This document shows positions 48,101-59,307 of a stretch of DNA of 64,000 nt, in pieces; the first letter of the stretch is position 1, and the number at the start of each line of letters is the position of its first letter. A model generated the notes under the pieces. It saw nothing but the letters and a program-made list of their open reading frames with translations. It made no database searches and had not been told where the DNA came from. Source of the DNA: Dendrobium chrysotoxum (Eukaryota > Streptophyta > Magnoliopsida > Asparagales > Orchidaceae); assembly GCA_019925795.1 (NCBI GenBank), contig CM034314.1:16736657-16800656 (forward strand), read 5' to 3'. The position numbers and the translations under genes are program-made.

Positions 48101-51100
48101 TTATGGCTGCCTGTGGAATCACATCTTTTTCGTTCTTTGAAGATTCAATGTCTTATCTTGAGGGTTAGTGAAATAATGTTCTGGGGAATCAACATGACTA
48201 ATTTTAGGATTAACTATTTCATTTTTATTTCATTTTCTCTCTTTTATTTCTAAATCCCTATGTTTCCACATTTCCACTTCCTATCCTGCTTCAGGTTTGC
48301 TCTAAGCTTGCAGCGGACCTCATTTTTTCCTCTTGTTAGAGGCGGTATCAGGGGCACCAAGGATCTAGCAGCTTTTGCATGGGAACTAGCATCTTTTGTT
48401 TTGGTATCGGTGAACTTGTATTAATGATATGTCGATGTCATAAACCAAGTTGTTCTGTGTCAGAGTTTTGTTTGTGATGCTGAGGTTGTGCGCCTGAGTT
48501 GTAATTTGGGTAACTACTAAATCTTGGTAAGGCTGATACTTAGTGTCGTATGCCTGGGGCGTTTGGGTGTTTTGGCTGTAATTATTTTATCACGTAATAT
48601 ATGAGCTTCAAAGTTTTTCTTGGCCTACTCTGATAGCCATTAGATAAGGTAAGCCATGAAAGACATGCCTTAAGCACAGATTATGACTGGCATAATTTCA
48701 TGCATAACATAAGAATGAATTGCTTAACTGAAGTTCCATTGGATAAGAAACATTGCTGAATCATTGCATTTGCATATTTAATTCAGCAAAATACGGTGGA
48801 AAGTAAAAAAATAAAAACATGCAGCTCACTCGATTAAATGTCTAAATTATGTGAACTTCATCTATAGGATTTCTATGGGCTAATGATGTCAACAAGTTTG
48901 GCTTTTACTTCAAACTGCCGGACCATTATTTTTTCTCCTTTTTTAGTTCCGTCTTCACGTTATGAGTTGTTAAATGAACTGCATGAATTCCTAATGGTGT
49001 TGTAAATAGAACTTTAAATTGCTTCCTTGCAATATGTAAAGCCTTGGAATAATTTTTTTTACCTTTCTTTGCTTTTTCTACACAATTGCGGGTTGCTTGA
49101 TTCTTGTAATTGGTTTTTATGCAAATTGCAAGTAATGCCAGAAATCTTCTTGAAACTGTTTTCTGTGTTTGTAAATGCATAAATGCTTATTTTGGATTTT
49201 ACATTAAATGCATTGAAAGTCCAGTTTATTTTGGCAGAAAATAGGCTAACTATAACAAACATGATCATTTTAATTTGGAAATATCACGCAACCTGTTATT
49301 TGCTTCCAGAAATTTGTTGCAGCTGAAATTAGAAAAGGGAAATGTTGATGTGAAACATTAAATGAAACAAGAATTGCAAAAGAGTAATAAAAGTAGTTAA
49401 GCTTTGCAAGTTATCAAACAATGCTTCACCAAAGAGAAAATTCTAGGAATTACTGGTATTTGATCTCGAAACGGCAAACAGTTACAATCTAGAATGACAA
49501 AAACATGTAAGATAATTCAGCTTAGCAGTACTTACGGTGATAATAAAGAATCCACCTCCTAACAATTAGAAAAGTCGCCTTTGAGTTTCCCTCACTTTTG
49601 CTCGTTAGAAGTGGGCTTGGTCGGCAGCTTATGGTTAGGAAGGGTTAAGGGCCGACGGTGGAGGAGGGTGATTAGAAGGTGGCCGGCGGTTGGAGCAAGG
49701 GCAGAGGGCAGCTGGCAGCTCGAGGCAGGGGAAGGAGGTCCAGTGGCTTGATGCAAGGAGAAGGGACTTGAACCACGAGTCGGGGACGCTTCTGCCTACT
49801 GGTGGGTATTGCTTTGCCCACACCTTGGGACTTCACCACTAATGAACTCACAAGCTTAAGAAGAAATCAGAAATTTTCTTAATAATCAAGCATTAGCCAA
49901 ATACAAAGTCTAGGGCCTCTATATATAGGACTCCACAAAGAAGAAAACTCAAAGACGAACATGCCCTCCGGGCTACAACTCACTAAACTATCTCATAGGG
50001 GTACAAAGGTCAAACAACAACAAATGATAATAAAACTAATGCAAAAACATAAAATAACTCATAAATAGATGCTCCTGATCGTGGCCGTCGATCTGCGATG
50101 TCTCCTGTGATAGACGTGCTGGAATCTTCTACTGATGTCCTCATCAAATGTAGTCTCCCATTATCATTAACCATACCCAACTATTTGGGGCTTTCTTTAT
50201 ATATTCTTATTATCCATTCATTTCTATTAAGTGTTGCATGAGTTGTTAAATCTCTTCTATGCAAATCTTTTTATGAACTTATATCCATGTTGTCTTTGAT
50301 CTACTTTTTTTTCCTAATTCTTCAACCCTAACCGTCTTGTGGGTGTATTTTTTATCCTTCGTTTTACATGTCCAAACAACTTAAATTTTATTTTTCACTA
50401 TCTATGATTTAATTACCATTTTATTGATTCATTCAATTGTTTAAAGTTCTTGAATATATAGCAGGATTACGCTGAGGTATTTATCTATGCTATTGTTATG
50501 GAGTTTTACCGTTATTCATCATGAAACTCTTGAATGCACAGCAGAATGAGGCTGTGGGCTTGACCAAGTTGTCCATTGTGTCTACTTCTCCTTTTTTATA
50601 TTCTAAAGCGTTGTGAGATTTTGAGAGTGATTGAAGTTCCAGATATTGCTTTCATGGTTCTCCATGTAAACCTTCTCCTCCTAGATTTTGCTGAATTTGT
50701 TTCTCTCGACTTTTTATCTGAAACAGTTTATTCCTCTGAGTTACTCTCTGCTGCTGAAACACTATTTGAGATGGCTTGCATCTCTGATCCAATGATACCT
50801 TCAAAGCATTCTAATGGAAGGATTAGATGGCCGAAGACACCTTCAATGAAGACAATGAAAGCTCGCAAGTCTTCAAACTCAATTGATAAACCAGACAGGT
50901 CCTTTCCCATTGCAGGGCACAATAATCTGATCAAACAAGCAAACATACCAACTGCAAAACATCAGCCAGCAACTGAGAGAAAAACGAATTTCATTCGTCC
51001 AAGTAGTAGTGGCCGCGAAACTGTAAGATGGTCATCAATTCCCATGTCAACTTCTTCATCCCCTCATAAATTAGAGAAGGATCTCAATCAAAGATTGCCG

Positions 51101-51262
51101 CAGGGAAATACTGCATTCAGGCCATTATTGACGCCATTTTCATCTCGAACTGATAAGACTTACGAAAGTCAGATCAGGAAAGCACCCGCAAAGCCTCCTT
51201 CAGTTGCTTTTGAGGGTTCCTCCATCAGAGATTGGATTAGGGGCAGGAACAAGAGGTTTTAA
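29972..51262 (+). CDS. Six-exon host gene; 776-residue plant protein of unknown function
   Basis: Exons 29972-30131, 31899-32201, 34590-34745, 46168-46490, 46583-47393 and 50685-51262 join through GT-AG introns with matching phases (1,1,1,0,1). Together they give exactly 777 codons ending in TAA. The start is the first ATG in the frame that splices correctly; upstream ATGs lie in other frames. The protein is hydrophilic and Ser/Lys-rich. A basic, bipartite-looking nuclear signal lies at about 105-123 (GRKYSKRPVGIPSKRPR). A Leu-rich block lies at about 218-250 (LDELSLCELLDGSCKFPKLL), a PPFPWSF motif at 375-381 with KWVRIG at 406-411, a likely helical block at about 590-615 (SSELLSAAETLFEMA), and a basic C-terminus (IRDWIRGRNKRF). 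There is no signal peptide or membrane segment. I do not recognise the family. A nuclear role is inferred only from the basic motif. Confidence 0.85.
30132..31898 (+). other. Intron 1 (1.77 kb)
   Basis: Begins GTATGA and ends TTTTCAG. A block at about 30955-31450 has complex, non-AT-rich sequence whose minus strand is partly open (for example 31258-31049), with a Cys/Trp-rich translation. It may be a captured gene fragment; I cannot name it. Confidence 0.7.
31899..32201 (+). CDS. Host gene exon 2
   Basis: Residues 54-154, carrying the basic cluster KYSKRPVGIPSKRPR that looks like a nuclear localisation signal. The acceptor is TTTTCAG; the donor G|GTAATT leaves phase 1, matching exon 3. Confidence 0.85.
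32202..34589 (+). other. Intron 2 (2.39 kb)
   Basis: Begins GTAATT and ends TTAACAG. AT-rich, without recognised TE termini or coding content; short open frames here are chance. Confidence 0.75.
34590..34745 (+). CDS. Host gene exon 3
   Basis: Residues 155-206, Lys/Arg-rich (KLKRVHDGRKADKKFFRASV). The donor is G|GTAAGT, a strong consensus, which may help splice out the very long intron that follows. Confidence 0.85.
36600..37740 (-). pseudogene. Decayed coding fragments of unknown origin in intron 3
   Basis: The minus strand holds consecutive protein-like stretches: ILKAVEKISQALIEDEKYTN and DLCHHFKWMAKFS (37740-37605). After skipping the MITE come ALDLLMLNLQVLLKGKRF and EYMSPQQRRQIYRTTFKP (about 37270-37080), then MPMIKFDYGSLLKNKL and later MPKIAIDFQL (36849-36631). 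Stops and shifts separate them. The composition looks like real protein, not chance, and the MITE interrupts it cleanly. I do not recognise the family; it could be a captured host gene or an unfamiliar transposase. Confidence 0.45.
37327..37603. mobile_element. Tourist-like MITE, 277 bp
   Basis: The left end is GGGCTTGTTTAGTTGTGTTT. The reverse complement of the right end is GGCATGTTAGGTTGTATTTT. It is flanked by TTA (37324-37326) and TTG (37604-37606), a 3-bp PIF/Harbinger-type duplication with one change. The middle is AT-rich and non-coding. Confidence 0.65.
38195..38667 (-). repeat. 3' LTR of gypsy B
   Basis: About 473 bp, with TG (minus strand, at 38667) and CA ends (plus-strand TGATAC at 38195). 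It contains a run of 21 G on the plus strand at 38606-38626. The next bases inward form the purine-rich tract that primes plus-strand synthesis. Confidence 0.75.
38606..38626 (+). repeat. Poly-G tract (21 G)
   Basis: An uninterrupted G run inside the LTR. It lies on the sense strand of the host gene's pre-mRNA and could form a G-quadruplex there. Its exact length in the assembly may be unreliable. Confidence 0.9.
40760..41225 (+). repeat. 5' LTR of the nested gag-only element
   Basis: 466 bp. Matches 42773-43250 with scattered substitutions; the 3' copy has about 12 extra bases near its start. Confidence 0.92.
41425..42716 (+). pseudogene. Gag of the nested gag-only element
   Basis: A coiled-coil-like N-terminus (LQTQVLDLKKDISAIQEKMD) starts at 41425 and runs to about 41980, where the frame shifts. 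The gag core (about 42010-42430) has MPIFEGEDAYGWIYRVEMYF, REFKDCLLEHFQ, MMEYRERFEYLASRLDRLP and LTPEIRAVVRVMRPHDLGEA. The zinc knuckle (about 42655-42705) reads LYFRCDERYTLGYRCKD: against LCFRCDEKYTPGHRC-like relatives, the first Cys and the His are now Tyr. There is a stop at about 42166 and a second shift near 42430. A closely similar gag is antisense at 44430-45400. Confidence 0.88.
42773..43250 (+). repeat. 3' LTR of the nested gag-only element
   Basis: 478 bp, same ends as the 5' LTR, directly followed by the ATGTC duplication and by the gypsy B reverse transcriptase frame. Confidence 0.92.
45500..45772 (-). repeat. Truncated 5' LTR of gypsy B
   Basis: It shares the TGTTGGACCGGTCC end and the GAGAGGAGGATC block with the other LTRs here. 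The inner part and the primer-binding site are missing, so a deletion joined it to gag. Confidence 0.65.
45773..46167 (+). other. End of intron 3
   Basis: Unique-looking AT-rich intron sequence with an A run at about 45850, ending in a pyrimidine-containing tract and ATTACAG. Confidence 0.6.
46168..46490 (+). CDS. Host gene exon 4
   Basis: Residues 207-314, including LDELSLCELLDGSCKFPKLL and SILLSVRKACSIL, probably helical. The donor AAG|GTTACT is weak but phase 0 fits exon 5. Confidence 0.85.
46583..47393 (+). CDS. Host gene exon 5
   Basis: Residues 315-584, the longest exon. It carries NILEQLGLPAVHELEASLF, the PPFPWSF motif, GKWVRIGSSSTSIEDD and KIDDVLQVMRSF. The acceptor is TTTGCAG after a 92-bp intron; the donor is G|GTAATA. 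Confidence 0.88.
47394..50684 (+). other. Intron 5 (3.29 kb)
   Basis: Begins GTAATA and ends CTCCTAG. It contains a GC-rich patch and probable LTR-like debris (about 49560-50150, with a CTATATATAGG TATA-like word at 49920) and a probable LINE fragment (50160-50450). The rest is AT-rich without recognised content. Confidence 0.75.
50160..50450 (-). repeat. Probable LINE C-terminal fragment in intron 5
   Basis: The region beginning 'ccatacccaactatttgggg' and the 'ttttacatgtccaaacaac' block resemble the 3' part of the RTE element at 24820-25060 in the same orientation, but are diverged. No ends were identified. Confidence 0.4.
50685..51262 (+). CDS. Host gene exon 6 and stop
   Basis: Residues 585-776. 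It starts with DFAEFVSLDFLSETVYSSEL, then AAETLFEMA; a Ser/Lys/Arg/Pro-rich low-complexity region follows and the end is IRDWIRGRNKRF. The stop is TAA at 51260-51262. An acceptor at 50684 gives GAT across the junction. An upstream extension of this frame (from 50576) is intronic. Confidence 0.85.
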
Positions 51263-52337
51263 GTGATTTGTACATTTTCCTAACACTTCAGTGGATGTAG
51301 CAGCAACTATCTGCCGCAAATGATTACGAAGGACGCATGTCAATTTGCAACTTGATCAGAGATTGAATTAACTTTACCTAACATTATTTTGTATAGCCTG
51401 ACATGGCTGATCATAATTGCAGCTATTAGTTTCTGGCTTTCCCTTTCTGTTGGGAAATCTTTACTTTGTAATTGGGCTGTGATTTCCTTTCGTATGCATA
51501 ATTGTCCCAGAAATGTGTTACTCCCATGCTTCTTATCACATTCACATAGAAGCCATAAATTGCCTAACCAGATTACTAGTGTTTTACACTGGTTCTGATG
51601 CCTGCCTTGTTTGCCTTTCTGCTGTGAGAATTGTAGAGATGGAGAATCTCCATGTCTGAGCATTCTGGAAGCATCTCTTTGCTGATATTGTTATCATGAA
51701 AGCAGATTTGAGCAACCTTTGTGTAAAGATTGGGCCATCATTATTTATTTGATTCTCTACTGTTTTTGAAGTAAGTTCCCTTTGGGAGGTGAGTTTCAGG
51801 TAAGTGGAGCTTTTATGTTGAATTTGTATGATCAATCCTGTTTAGTCTCTTCCTCACCATCCTTAGTTGTGCTATAGCAAAGCTTGAACTAGTTAAGTTT
51901 GTTAATGAGTTAGTTCAGGCTAACTTTTGGCTCCAAGCCAAAGTTCGATTAAGGTATTTAGGTGTCTGTATATTTTTGCGCATGGGAACATCTGCTACAG
52001 CAGATAGTTTATTGTTGAACAAAACATTCTGCACAAACATAATTGAATTAAATTTACTAGTGAGAGTTGTCTATTATAATGGTTGCACTTTTCAGTAACT
52101 TGGGAAATTATTAATACTCTGTAGTGGCATAGTTTTTATAAGAAGAATTTCATAGTAGAAGTTAAGAGACCTTTAAGATGTTAAGATTTGTCATCAATTG
52201 ATGCTTGATGTTTGGTGGTGTGCTCGATCATTCTCCTTGTATATAGGGTGATTGATGAACGAGACGGCAAACATCAACCTTGATAGAAACGATGAATTTT
52301 AGTGATGGTGGAAAATGGAGGAGTAAGTGATGTAATT
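51263..52337 (+). other. 3' untranslated region and downstream flank
   Basis: The transcript end is not fixed. T-rich sequence with several AATAAT/TTATTTATTT words up to about 51850 may include the poly(A) region. No other gene seen. Confidence 0.5.
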
Positions 52338-52668
52338 TGGCTCGAGCTTGACTCGTTAACGAGCTCACAAATCGAGTTTATCGAGCCACTAGTTCGAGTT
52401 CGAGGTCAGCCTGACTTGGCTCGAAAGTTCGTTCAGCCGTTCGATTAACTTAAAAGTTAATTTAACATTATATAATATATTTAATTTTTTTAAAATTAAT
52501 TCTATATTAAAAATAAAAAAATTTGAAAAAAATTGAAAATTTAATTTAAAATTAAGAAATAGATCTAAAAATTCGAGTCAAGCTCGAGCTTTACAAAATG
52601 GGCTCGAGCAATTAAGTCGAGCTCCAGATTGTAAAATTTTTAATGAGTCAAGCTCGAGCTTAATAAGA
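52338..52668. mobile_element. MITE-like repeat rich in GAGCTCGAGC
   Basis: The left part carries GGCTCGAGCTTGACTCGTTA, then ACGAGCT. The right part carries inverted-type copies (GAGTCAAGCTCGAGCTTAA near 52650). The middle is AT-rich (52440-52560). A related 85-bp stretch occurs at 55027-55113 inside a copia element. The class is uncertain (hAT-like MITE or similar). Confidence 0.5.
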
Positions 52669-53839
52669 ACTAAACATGCTTAGCATGATCAGACAAATGC
52701 TTGATTAGACTCTTTTACGACACGGGCGATAGTATTGATATCAACGATAGATGCCAAAAAGGATGGGCATCAATTTTATTATCAATAATGATTTATGAAT
52801 CTCTTAATGACTTTATTTGCTGATGTTGCAATTCAAAATGTGCCCGTTAGAGAAAATTTCATGTTGAATCATCGAGAAATAGTTTTATCTCAATTTTTTG
52901 TTGATTGTTTGTGAAGTTTTCTTTTTTTTTTTATCAGAAAATTTATTTTCTTGAAAGTTTATCGCTGCAAATTTTCTATCTTTCGGGTATAGAAAATCGA
53001 CATATTTTAAATTATTTTTTCTACATATGTTGAATAATAAAAGATGTCCATAAAATGATCTTATTTTTTAATATTACAGATTTCAAGTACAATTTCATCT
53101 TTGATTCTTCTTAAAATAAAATTTTAGTTTATTTAGAGAAGATAGAAAATTGGAAGAATAAGAAATTTCATTTAAACATAATTCATAAATGCAATTGACG
53201 TTTCTGTATATCATTAATTCTTGTTCGGTTTCATATAAATATAATGTATAGTTTCATTTGCTAATATATTTCAGTTACCTATTGAAATAAAATTATTGTA
53301 TATAATTATTACTTATCAATAGAATTAATGCTTACAATTATGCTTAATATGAAACTGCAATATACTATAAATTATAATTATTGTTTTTCCATTTTTTTAA
53401 TGCCAATTCTATCTTTATGTTATTTTAGTTTCTTAGTAATTATTATTCATATATTTTAAAATAAATAAATTGAAATAATATGTCACCAAAGTGACTATAT
53501 TATATTGATTTATTTATTGTAAAATATTTGAATAATATTAAAGTATTTACATAGATCTATGCAAAGAAATAATCGACCCAAAGATTATTATTATTTTTGG
53601 ATAGATAATAAGTATATGTAGTAAGAAATGTTTGATAATTTTAGTTTTATTCATGCATGCATTATGTCAGCCCAAAGAAAGGTACATTAATGGTAGAATT
53701 TTATCTATATTTCTTTACTATAGTTTTAAGAGTACCACTTACAAACTGTTATTTTAGTCCAATATATATATACACACACACCATTTTTTAAAAATATGCA
53801 CAAGGAAATGATATTGTTGCTAATTTATGAATATGTTAT
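52669..53839. other. AT-rich intergenic stretch
   Basis: No coding content. It may include the decayed 5' LTR of the copia element that follows; no LTR ends could be assigned. Confidence 0.4.
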
Positions 53840-53879
53840 ATTCTTTGCAGTTAATGTTTCTTTGATATCTGCTAATCTA

Positions 53880-56800
53880 AATAATATTTCAGTGCTTAAT
53901 GACACTAATTTTAAGAAATAGAAAGAGTATATTACTACAGTTCTTCGGTGTATGGATCTAAACTATGCAATCAGGACTGAACGCCGGTGGAAAGCACTCT
54001 TGAACAATGGGCAAACTTTGAGAGGTGGGAGCGTTCAAACTGGATGAGTTTTATGATCATGAAACACTCTATTCTAGATACCATTAGGGGTGCAAAGCAT
54101 GAGAAGGAAAATGCTAAATAGTTTCTAAGTCAAATAGCAACCATTTTGTAGGTTCTAAAAAGCTTAAGATGAGCACTATTCTTAGCAAACTCGTTTCAAT
54201 GCAATATAAAATTTAGGTAACATAAGGGAGTATCTTATGGAAAGGTGTAATCTTGTTACTCGATTGAGAGCATTGAAGTTGGAATTGTCTGATGACATTT
54301 TTGTACATCTAGTCTTGATTTCTCTTCCTTTACAATTCAGTCCTTTTAAAATAAATTATAATACTTAAAAGGAAAAATGGACTCTTGATGACCTCACCGC
54401 TTGATGTGTGAAAGAGGAAGAAATATTGAAACAAGAAAATATAGAAAATGCTCACTTAGCTACTTCTTCTCATAACATTGATATCAAAAAGAAAATGATT
54501 TATAAAAGAAAAAAAGCTGCATATAAAGAGACTTTTGAAGTATAGAATCCCCTAAAACTTCACAACCTAAAGTACAATAGAAATAAGATGTGAAGAAAGA
54601 TTGTCCAAAACAAGCTAGCTGACTCATCAAAAGGGTAAAATTATGAAATTTTTTTTATTTTGAAGTTTTTTTTTGGCTTTAGTACTACATCATATTTGGT
54701 GGATAGTGTTACAATCCGAGAGCTTGACCTTGTATTTTGATGATTAAAAATATTTTTGAATGTTCATTTTATTTTCTGCTACTTTATACATTATATATAT
54801 ATTTTTTTCTGTGTACTACTAACGTTTTAGGTTCAACATACACAAAGTACTGTCAAAGAATCATAGCTCAAGAAAATATTGTATTGGAGTTTGTAATTTT
54901 ATTTTTCTTGAGTTAATGTCTATAATTAGTTGTATGTTGGCTTAGCAACCACCACACATATACAAAAGGGATGAAAAATAAAATTTTAATTTTTTTATTA
55001 ATCATAATATACGGTACATATCCGTGATGGTGGAAATTAAGGGAGTAATTGAGTTAAGCTGGCTTGCGATCCGGCTCGAGTTTGACTCGTTAATGAGCTC
55101 ACGATCGAGCTTATATAGATACATATACAACTACTCACATAAGTGTGGCTATGCAGGATTATCTAAGGAGCCAAGTGTCATTCGATGTTGAAAGATTCAT
55201 CTATTTGGAAAATGACAACAAATCTCCTATTAAAGCTATATGCTTATATAGATTGCATGTAGAATCTAGCTGTACTTTGTATTTGTGTGACTTTTATGTA
55301 TCATCATTTAGACTAAATTTGATTTCTATATCTTATTTGGACAAATTTGATTACTCTTGTTCATTTAGAAATGAAAAATTTAAATCTTTTTCAGGATTCA
55401 AATATTATTGGTATGAGTTTTTTAATTGACAATCCATATAAATTGAACATATCTGCCTCACTGATAAATAAAACTTTGCATACAAATAATTATGATACAA
55501 AGAAAAAATTAATTAATGAGAATTTATTTATATTATGACACACGCATTTAGGATTTATTTCTAAACAAAGAATTGCATGGCTTGTATGAGATGAAATTCT
55601 TGATTCCCTTAATTTTTCTTATTTTAAAATTTGATTGAATGTATTAAATAAATAAATAAATATTAATAAAATAGGTGCCAAAAGGAGTTAGATGTCTTGA
55701 AATTAATACATACTAATATTTGTGACCCATTTCCTACAGATTCTTAGGATGAACAATAATATTTTATTACTTTTATAAATAATTATTCTCATTATGGGTA
55801 CTTATATTTAATACATGAGAAGTTAGAATATCTTGATGTATTTAAGATCTTTAAAGTTGAAGTTAAAAATTAATTTGACAAGAAAATTAAAGTTGTCAAA
55901 TTTGATCGTGGTGGTGAATATTATGAAAGATATGACGGTTCAGGTGAACAACATCCAGACCTTTTTATAAAATATTTAGCAGAGTGTGGCATTGTTCCTT
56001 GATACACTAAGCTAATGACTCCAAGTCAAAATAGTGTAGCTGAGAGACAAAATCAAACCCTTAAGGATATGGTTAGAAGAATGATAAGTAATTCTTCCTC
56101 ACTATAATTACTTTGGAGAGAAGCCTTAAAGATTGTAGTTTTTATTCCTATTAGAGTTCCAAGCAAAGTAGTAGCTGAAACTCCATATGAGTTATAGACT
56201 AGAAAGAAGCTTAGTATTAGGTACCTTTAAGTTTAGGGATGTCCAGATGAGGCTAGGCCATATAAGCCTAACGAAAGAAAATTAAACTCAAGAACTATTA
56301 ACTGTTATTTTGTTGGATACTCAGAAAGTTCAAGGGGCATTGAGTTTTATGATTTCTCAAATAATTTTTTTTTGAGATGGACAATGCTAAGGTTATTAAG
56401 GATGTTGAATATAGTGGGAGTGATAAACTCAAAAATTTTAATTTTGAGGAGGAATATGTTACTGTTCTTATTATTATAATTAAAAATAATTAGATAATTA
56501 TACTTGATATTATTCAGATAATCAAAATGCTCTTGAGTTATCTACTACTCATATATAAGGAACACAGTAATCTCAAATTGAGGTGCAATTGAGAAAATCC
56601 ACTAGGGAGAGGAGAACAATGATTCAAAATAATTATATTGTGTATCTCCAAAAATATGAGTTTGATATAAGATTGGAAGATGATCCAATTTCTTTCATTC
56701 AAGTCAAACAATCTCTTAACTCCCAAAAGTGGATGGAGGCCATAGAATATGAGATGAAATCAATAAAAGACAATAATGTTTGAGGAGCAAAGCTGATTGG

Positions 56801-58200
56801 TTGTAAAATGAAACAAAATTCAAATGAAAATATTGAAAGATATAAGACACGTCTAGCCACAAAAGGTTTCACTCAAAAGAAATACATTGATTATAAAGAA
56901 ATTTTGTCTCTAGTTTTATTAAAAGACTTTTAGAATCTTTATGGTACTTGTAGCTCATTATGATTTGGAGCTACGTCAGATGGATGTAAAGACTGTATTT
57001 CTCCATAGTGACATTGAAGAAATAATATATATGATGCAATAAAAAAAATTTAAATCTTCAGATTTGACACATATGGTATGCAAATTAAAGAAATTCATCT
57101 ATAGTTTAAAGCAAGCATCCCATCAATGATATAAAAAGTTTGATCAAGTGATTAATTCATTTGATTTTAAAGAAAATACTATTGATTAATGCATTTATCA
57201 TAAGATTGGTGAGAGTAAGTTTATTCTCCTAGTGTTATATGTTGATGATATTATGCTAGCAAGTAACAATATAGGCTTATTGCATAAAACTAAGAGATTT
57301 ATTTCAAATAAATTTGAAATAAAAGATCTTGAAATTGCATCCTTTGTGTTGGACATACAAATTTATCTGGATCACTCTCGTGGTATAATTGGCTTATCAC
57401 AAACAACATATATTGATAAAGTGCTTACCAGGTTTTGCATAAAAGATTATGTGGTAGGAGATACACATATTGCTAAAGGGGATAAAATATGCTTCAATGC
57501 CCTATAAATGAAATAGAAAAGAAGGTGATGTAAAATATTCCTTATGCATTTGTAGTGGAGAGTCTTATGTATGCTCAAGTTTATATGTGTCAGAATATTG
57601 CATATATTATTAGAATACTTGGCAGATATTTATGTAACTTGTGAATGGATCATTGGAAAGCGGTGAAACGAGTTACACAATATCTCAAGAGAATAAAAGA
57701 TTTCATGCTTACATATCAAAGATCTAATCATTTAGAGATCATGAGGTATTCTGACTCTGATTTTGCTAGTTGCCTACATAACAGAAGATATAAATCAGAT
57801 TATATTTTCATATTAGTTGGAGGAGCTATATCTTGGAAGAGTGTGAATCGATCACTTATAACTTCTTCAACTATGGAAGTAACATTTATAGCTTGTTATG
57901 AGACATTAAATCAAAGAATAAGGCTGCAAAATTTTATCACTGGGATACATATTTTTTTAGTATTGAGAGCCTATTAAAAATAAATTATGATAATAGAGCC
58001 ACTGAGTTATATTGGAAGAATAATAAAAGTTGGTCAAAATTAAAGCATATTGGCATAAAGTTTCTTATTGTGAAAGAAAGAGTTCAAAGTTCTTAAATAT
58101 CTATTGAGCATATTAATATAAATTTTATGGTTTGCAGATCCACTTACAAAAGGTTTACCACCTACAGTGTTTCATGAGCATCTGGCTCGCATGAGTGTGA
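53880..58200 (+). pseudogene. Ty1/copia gag-pol, degenerate
   Basis: Gag (53880-54640): VLNDTNFKK, CMDLNYAIRTE, REYLMERCNLVTRLRALKL, and a zinc-knuckle remnant with KKDCPKQASWL. Protease: VDS at 54703-54709, resuming TTTHISVAMQDYLRS at 55130. Pre-integrase block (55500-55610): HTHLGFISKQRIAWLV. Integrase (55690-56350): IKVVKFDRGGEYYERYDG, SVAERQNQTLKDMVRRMIS and ARPYKPNERKLNSRT. Reverse transcriptase (56690-57510): the YVDD box in LYVDDIMLASNNIGLLHKTK at 57240 is intact in sequence. RNase H (57645-57980): YSDSDFASC, SWKSVNRS, SSTMEVTFIA. Many stops. Confidence 0.88.
54715..55125. mobile_element. 411-bp insert in the copia protease active-site region
   Basis: TACAA at 54710-54714 is repeated at 55126-55130. 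Removing the block restores a DS.TTTHISV reading typical of copia protease. The insert is non-coding, has no TG...CA ends, and includes a stretch (55027-55113) shared with 52303-52386. The class is unknown. Confidence 0.55.
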
Positions 58201-58215
58201 TTTATCTTTAAAATA

Positions 58216-59307
58216 TGCTAGCATAATGGGAGTTAATTTGATGTTCAATTATTGTATACACAATTTATGATCAAACTAAAATATTAGTATTATCTATTTT
58301 GTTAAAAAACTCTGCAATAAAGTTATTTCAATTTCAATTTAGCATAAATTATTTAAAAGTTTATTAATAACTCTTATGAGCTATAATGTAGGACCAGTTG
58401 GAAACATGCATGTATAAGATCACATTATATGAAATTTTTATGCTACACATCCATATTTAATCTATGACGCTAATCATATTATTATAGTGAACATTAATGA
58501 GTCTTTTTATAGAAAAAATTATGACAAATATCACTTTTATCCTATATTTTAGAGATGCCACTTGAAGAAGATAGCAAATGCTGAGCTGTTAAGGTCATAA
58601 TGTATAATTATAAAGTGATATATGACCAAAGTGAGAGATTATTGAGATATTTTTATTGTGGGCCCACATAAAAAAAAATAAATTACACATTATATACTAT
58701 CTTACTTTATTTCAAGATTATTAAATTGTGATCAAATTAAAGGTTATTTATTATTTAGCTTTTGAGACATCTAAATAATTTTATATGGTTAAAAATATAT
58801 ATATATTTATAAAATCCACACTAATTTTGAGGGTAGAGTGCTATTTCGAACCCTAACAATAGTTTAAAATTTATAATTAACAATGCTATTTCGTACAATC
58901 ACTTTGATGAAATTGGTTGATAATTAGTGTGGATGATATCATTTCAGCATTTTAATTTTAAGATTCTTTTCAAATAAATTATCTCAAAATTATCTAACCT
59001 ATTGGCATCGTTCGCTTTCAAAATATATGTACATCTAGGAGGGAGAGAGAGAGAGAGAGTTAGGTGGCCACAGTTTCCCAGGTCAAAACCTGAGTTGAAT
59101 TGAGAAGCTATTGAAGGACGAGGGAGCTGTTATATCTGCCCTGGCAAAATTTTAAGATACCCATAATAAATTCAAAATTAAATAAGCATTAAATATTATA
59201 ATTATAAGTATATATTATATTATATTATATTAAAAATTAGAAAATAATAAATAATCCGTGTATAAGCGTATATTATATTATGCTAAAAATTACGTTAACT
59301 TTAAAAT
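58216..59307. other. Copia 3' flank, probable LTR remnant, and short repeats
   Basis: Sequence such as GAGAGATTATTGAGATATTT (58642) then GTGGGCCCACATA (58660) resembles the LTR of copia relatives. There is a GA microsatellite at 59042-59060. No gene seen. Confidence 0.45.

Larger units (their letters stand above)
53840..58215 (+). mobile_element. Highly degenerate Ty1/copia element
   Basis: Plus-strand domain order: gag, protease, integrase, reverse transcriptase, RNase H (integrase before RT, which defines copia). The end of pol is followed at about 58140-58200 by the DPLTKGLPPTVFHEH-type block (partly out of frame) and GGGAGTT purine-rich sequence. LTRs could not be delimited. A 411-bp insert lies in the protease. 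Confidence 0.85.

Noticed and set aside
50576..50684. Upstream extension of the last exon's open frame
   Set aside because: It is hydrophobic with no splice acceptor that fits the phase. The CTCCTAG acceptor at 50684 gives the correct phase with exon 5.
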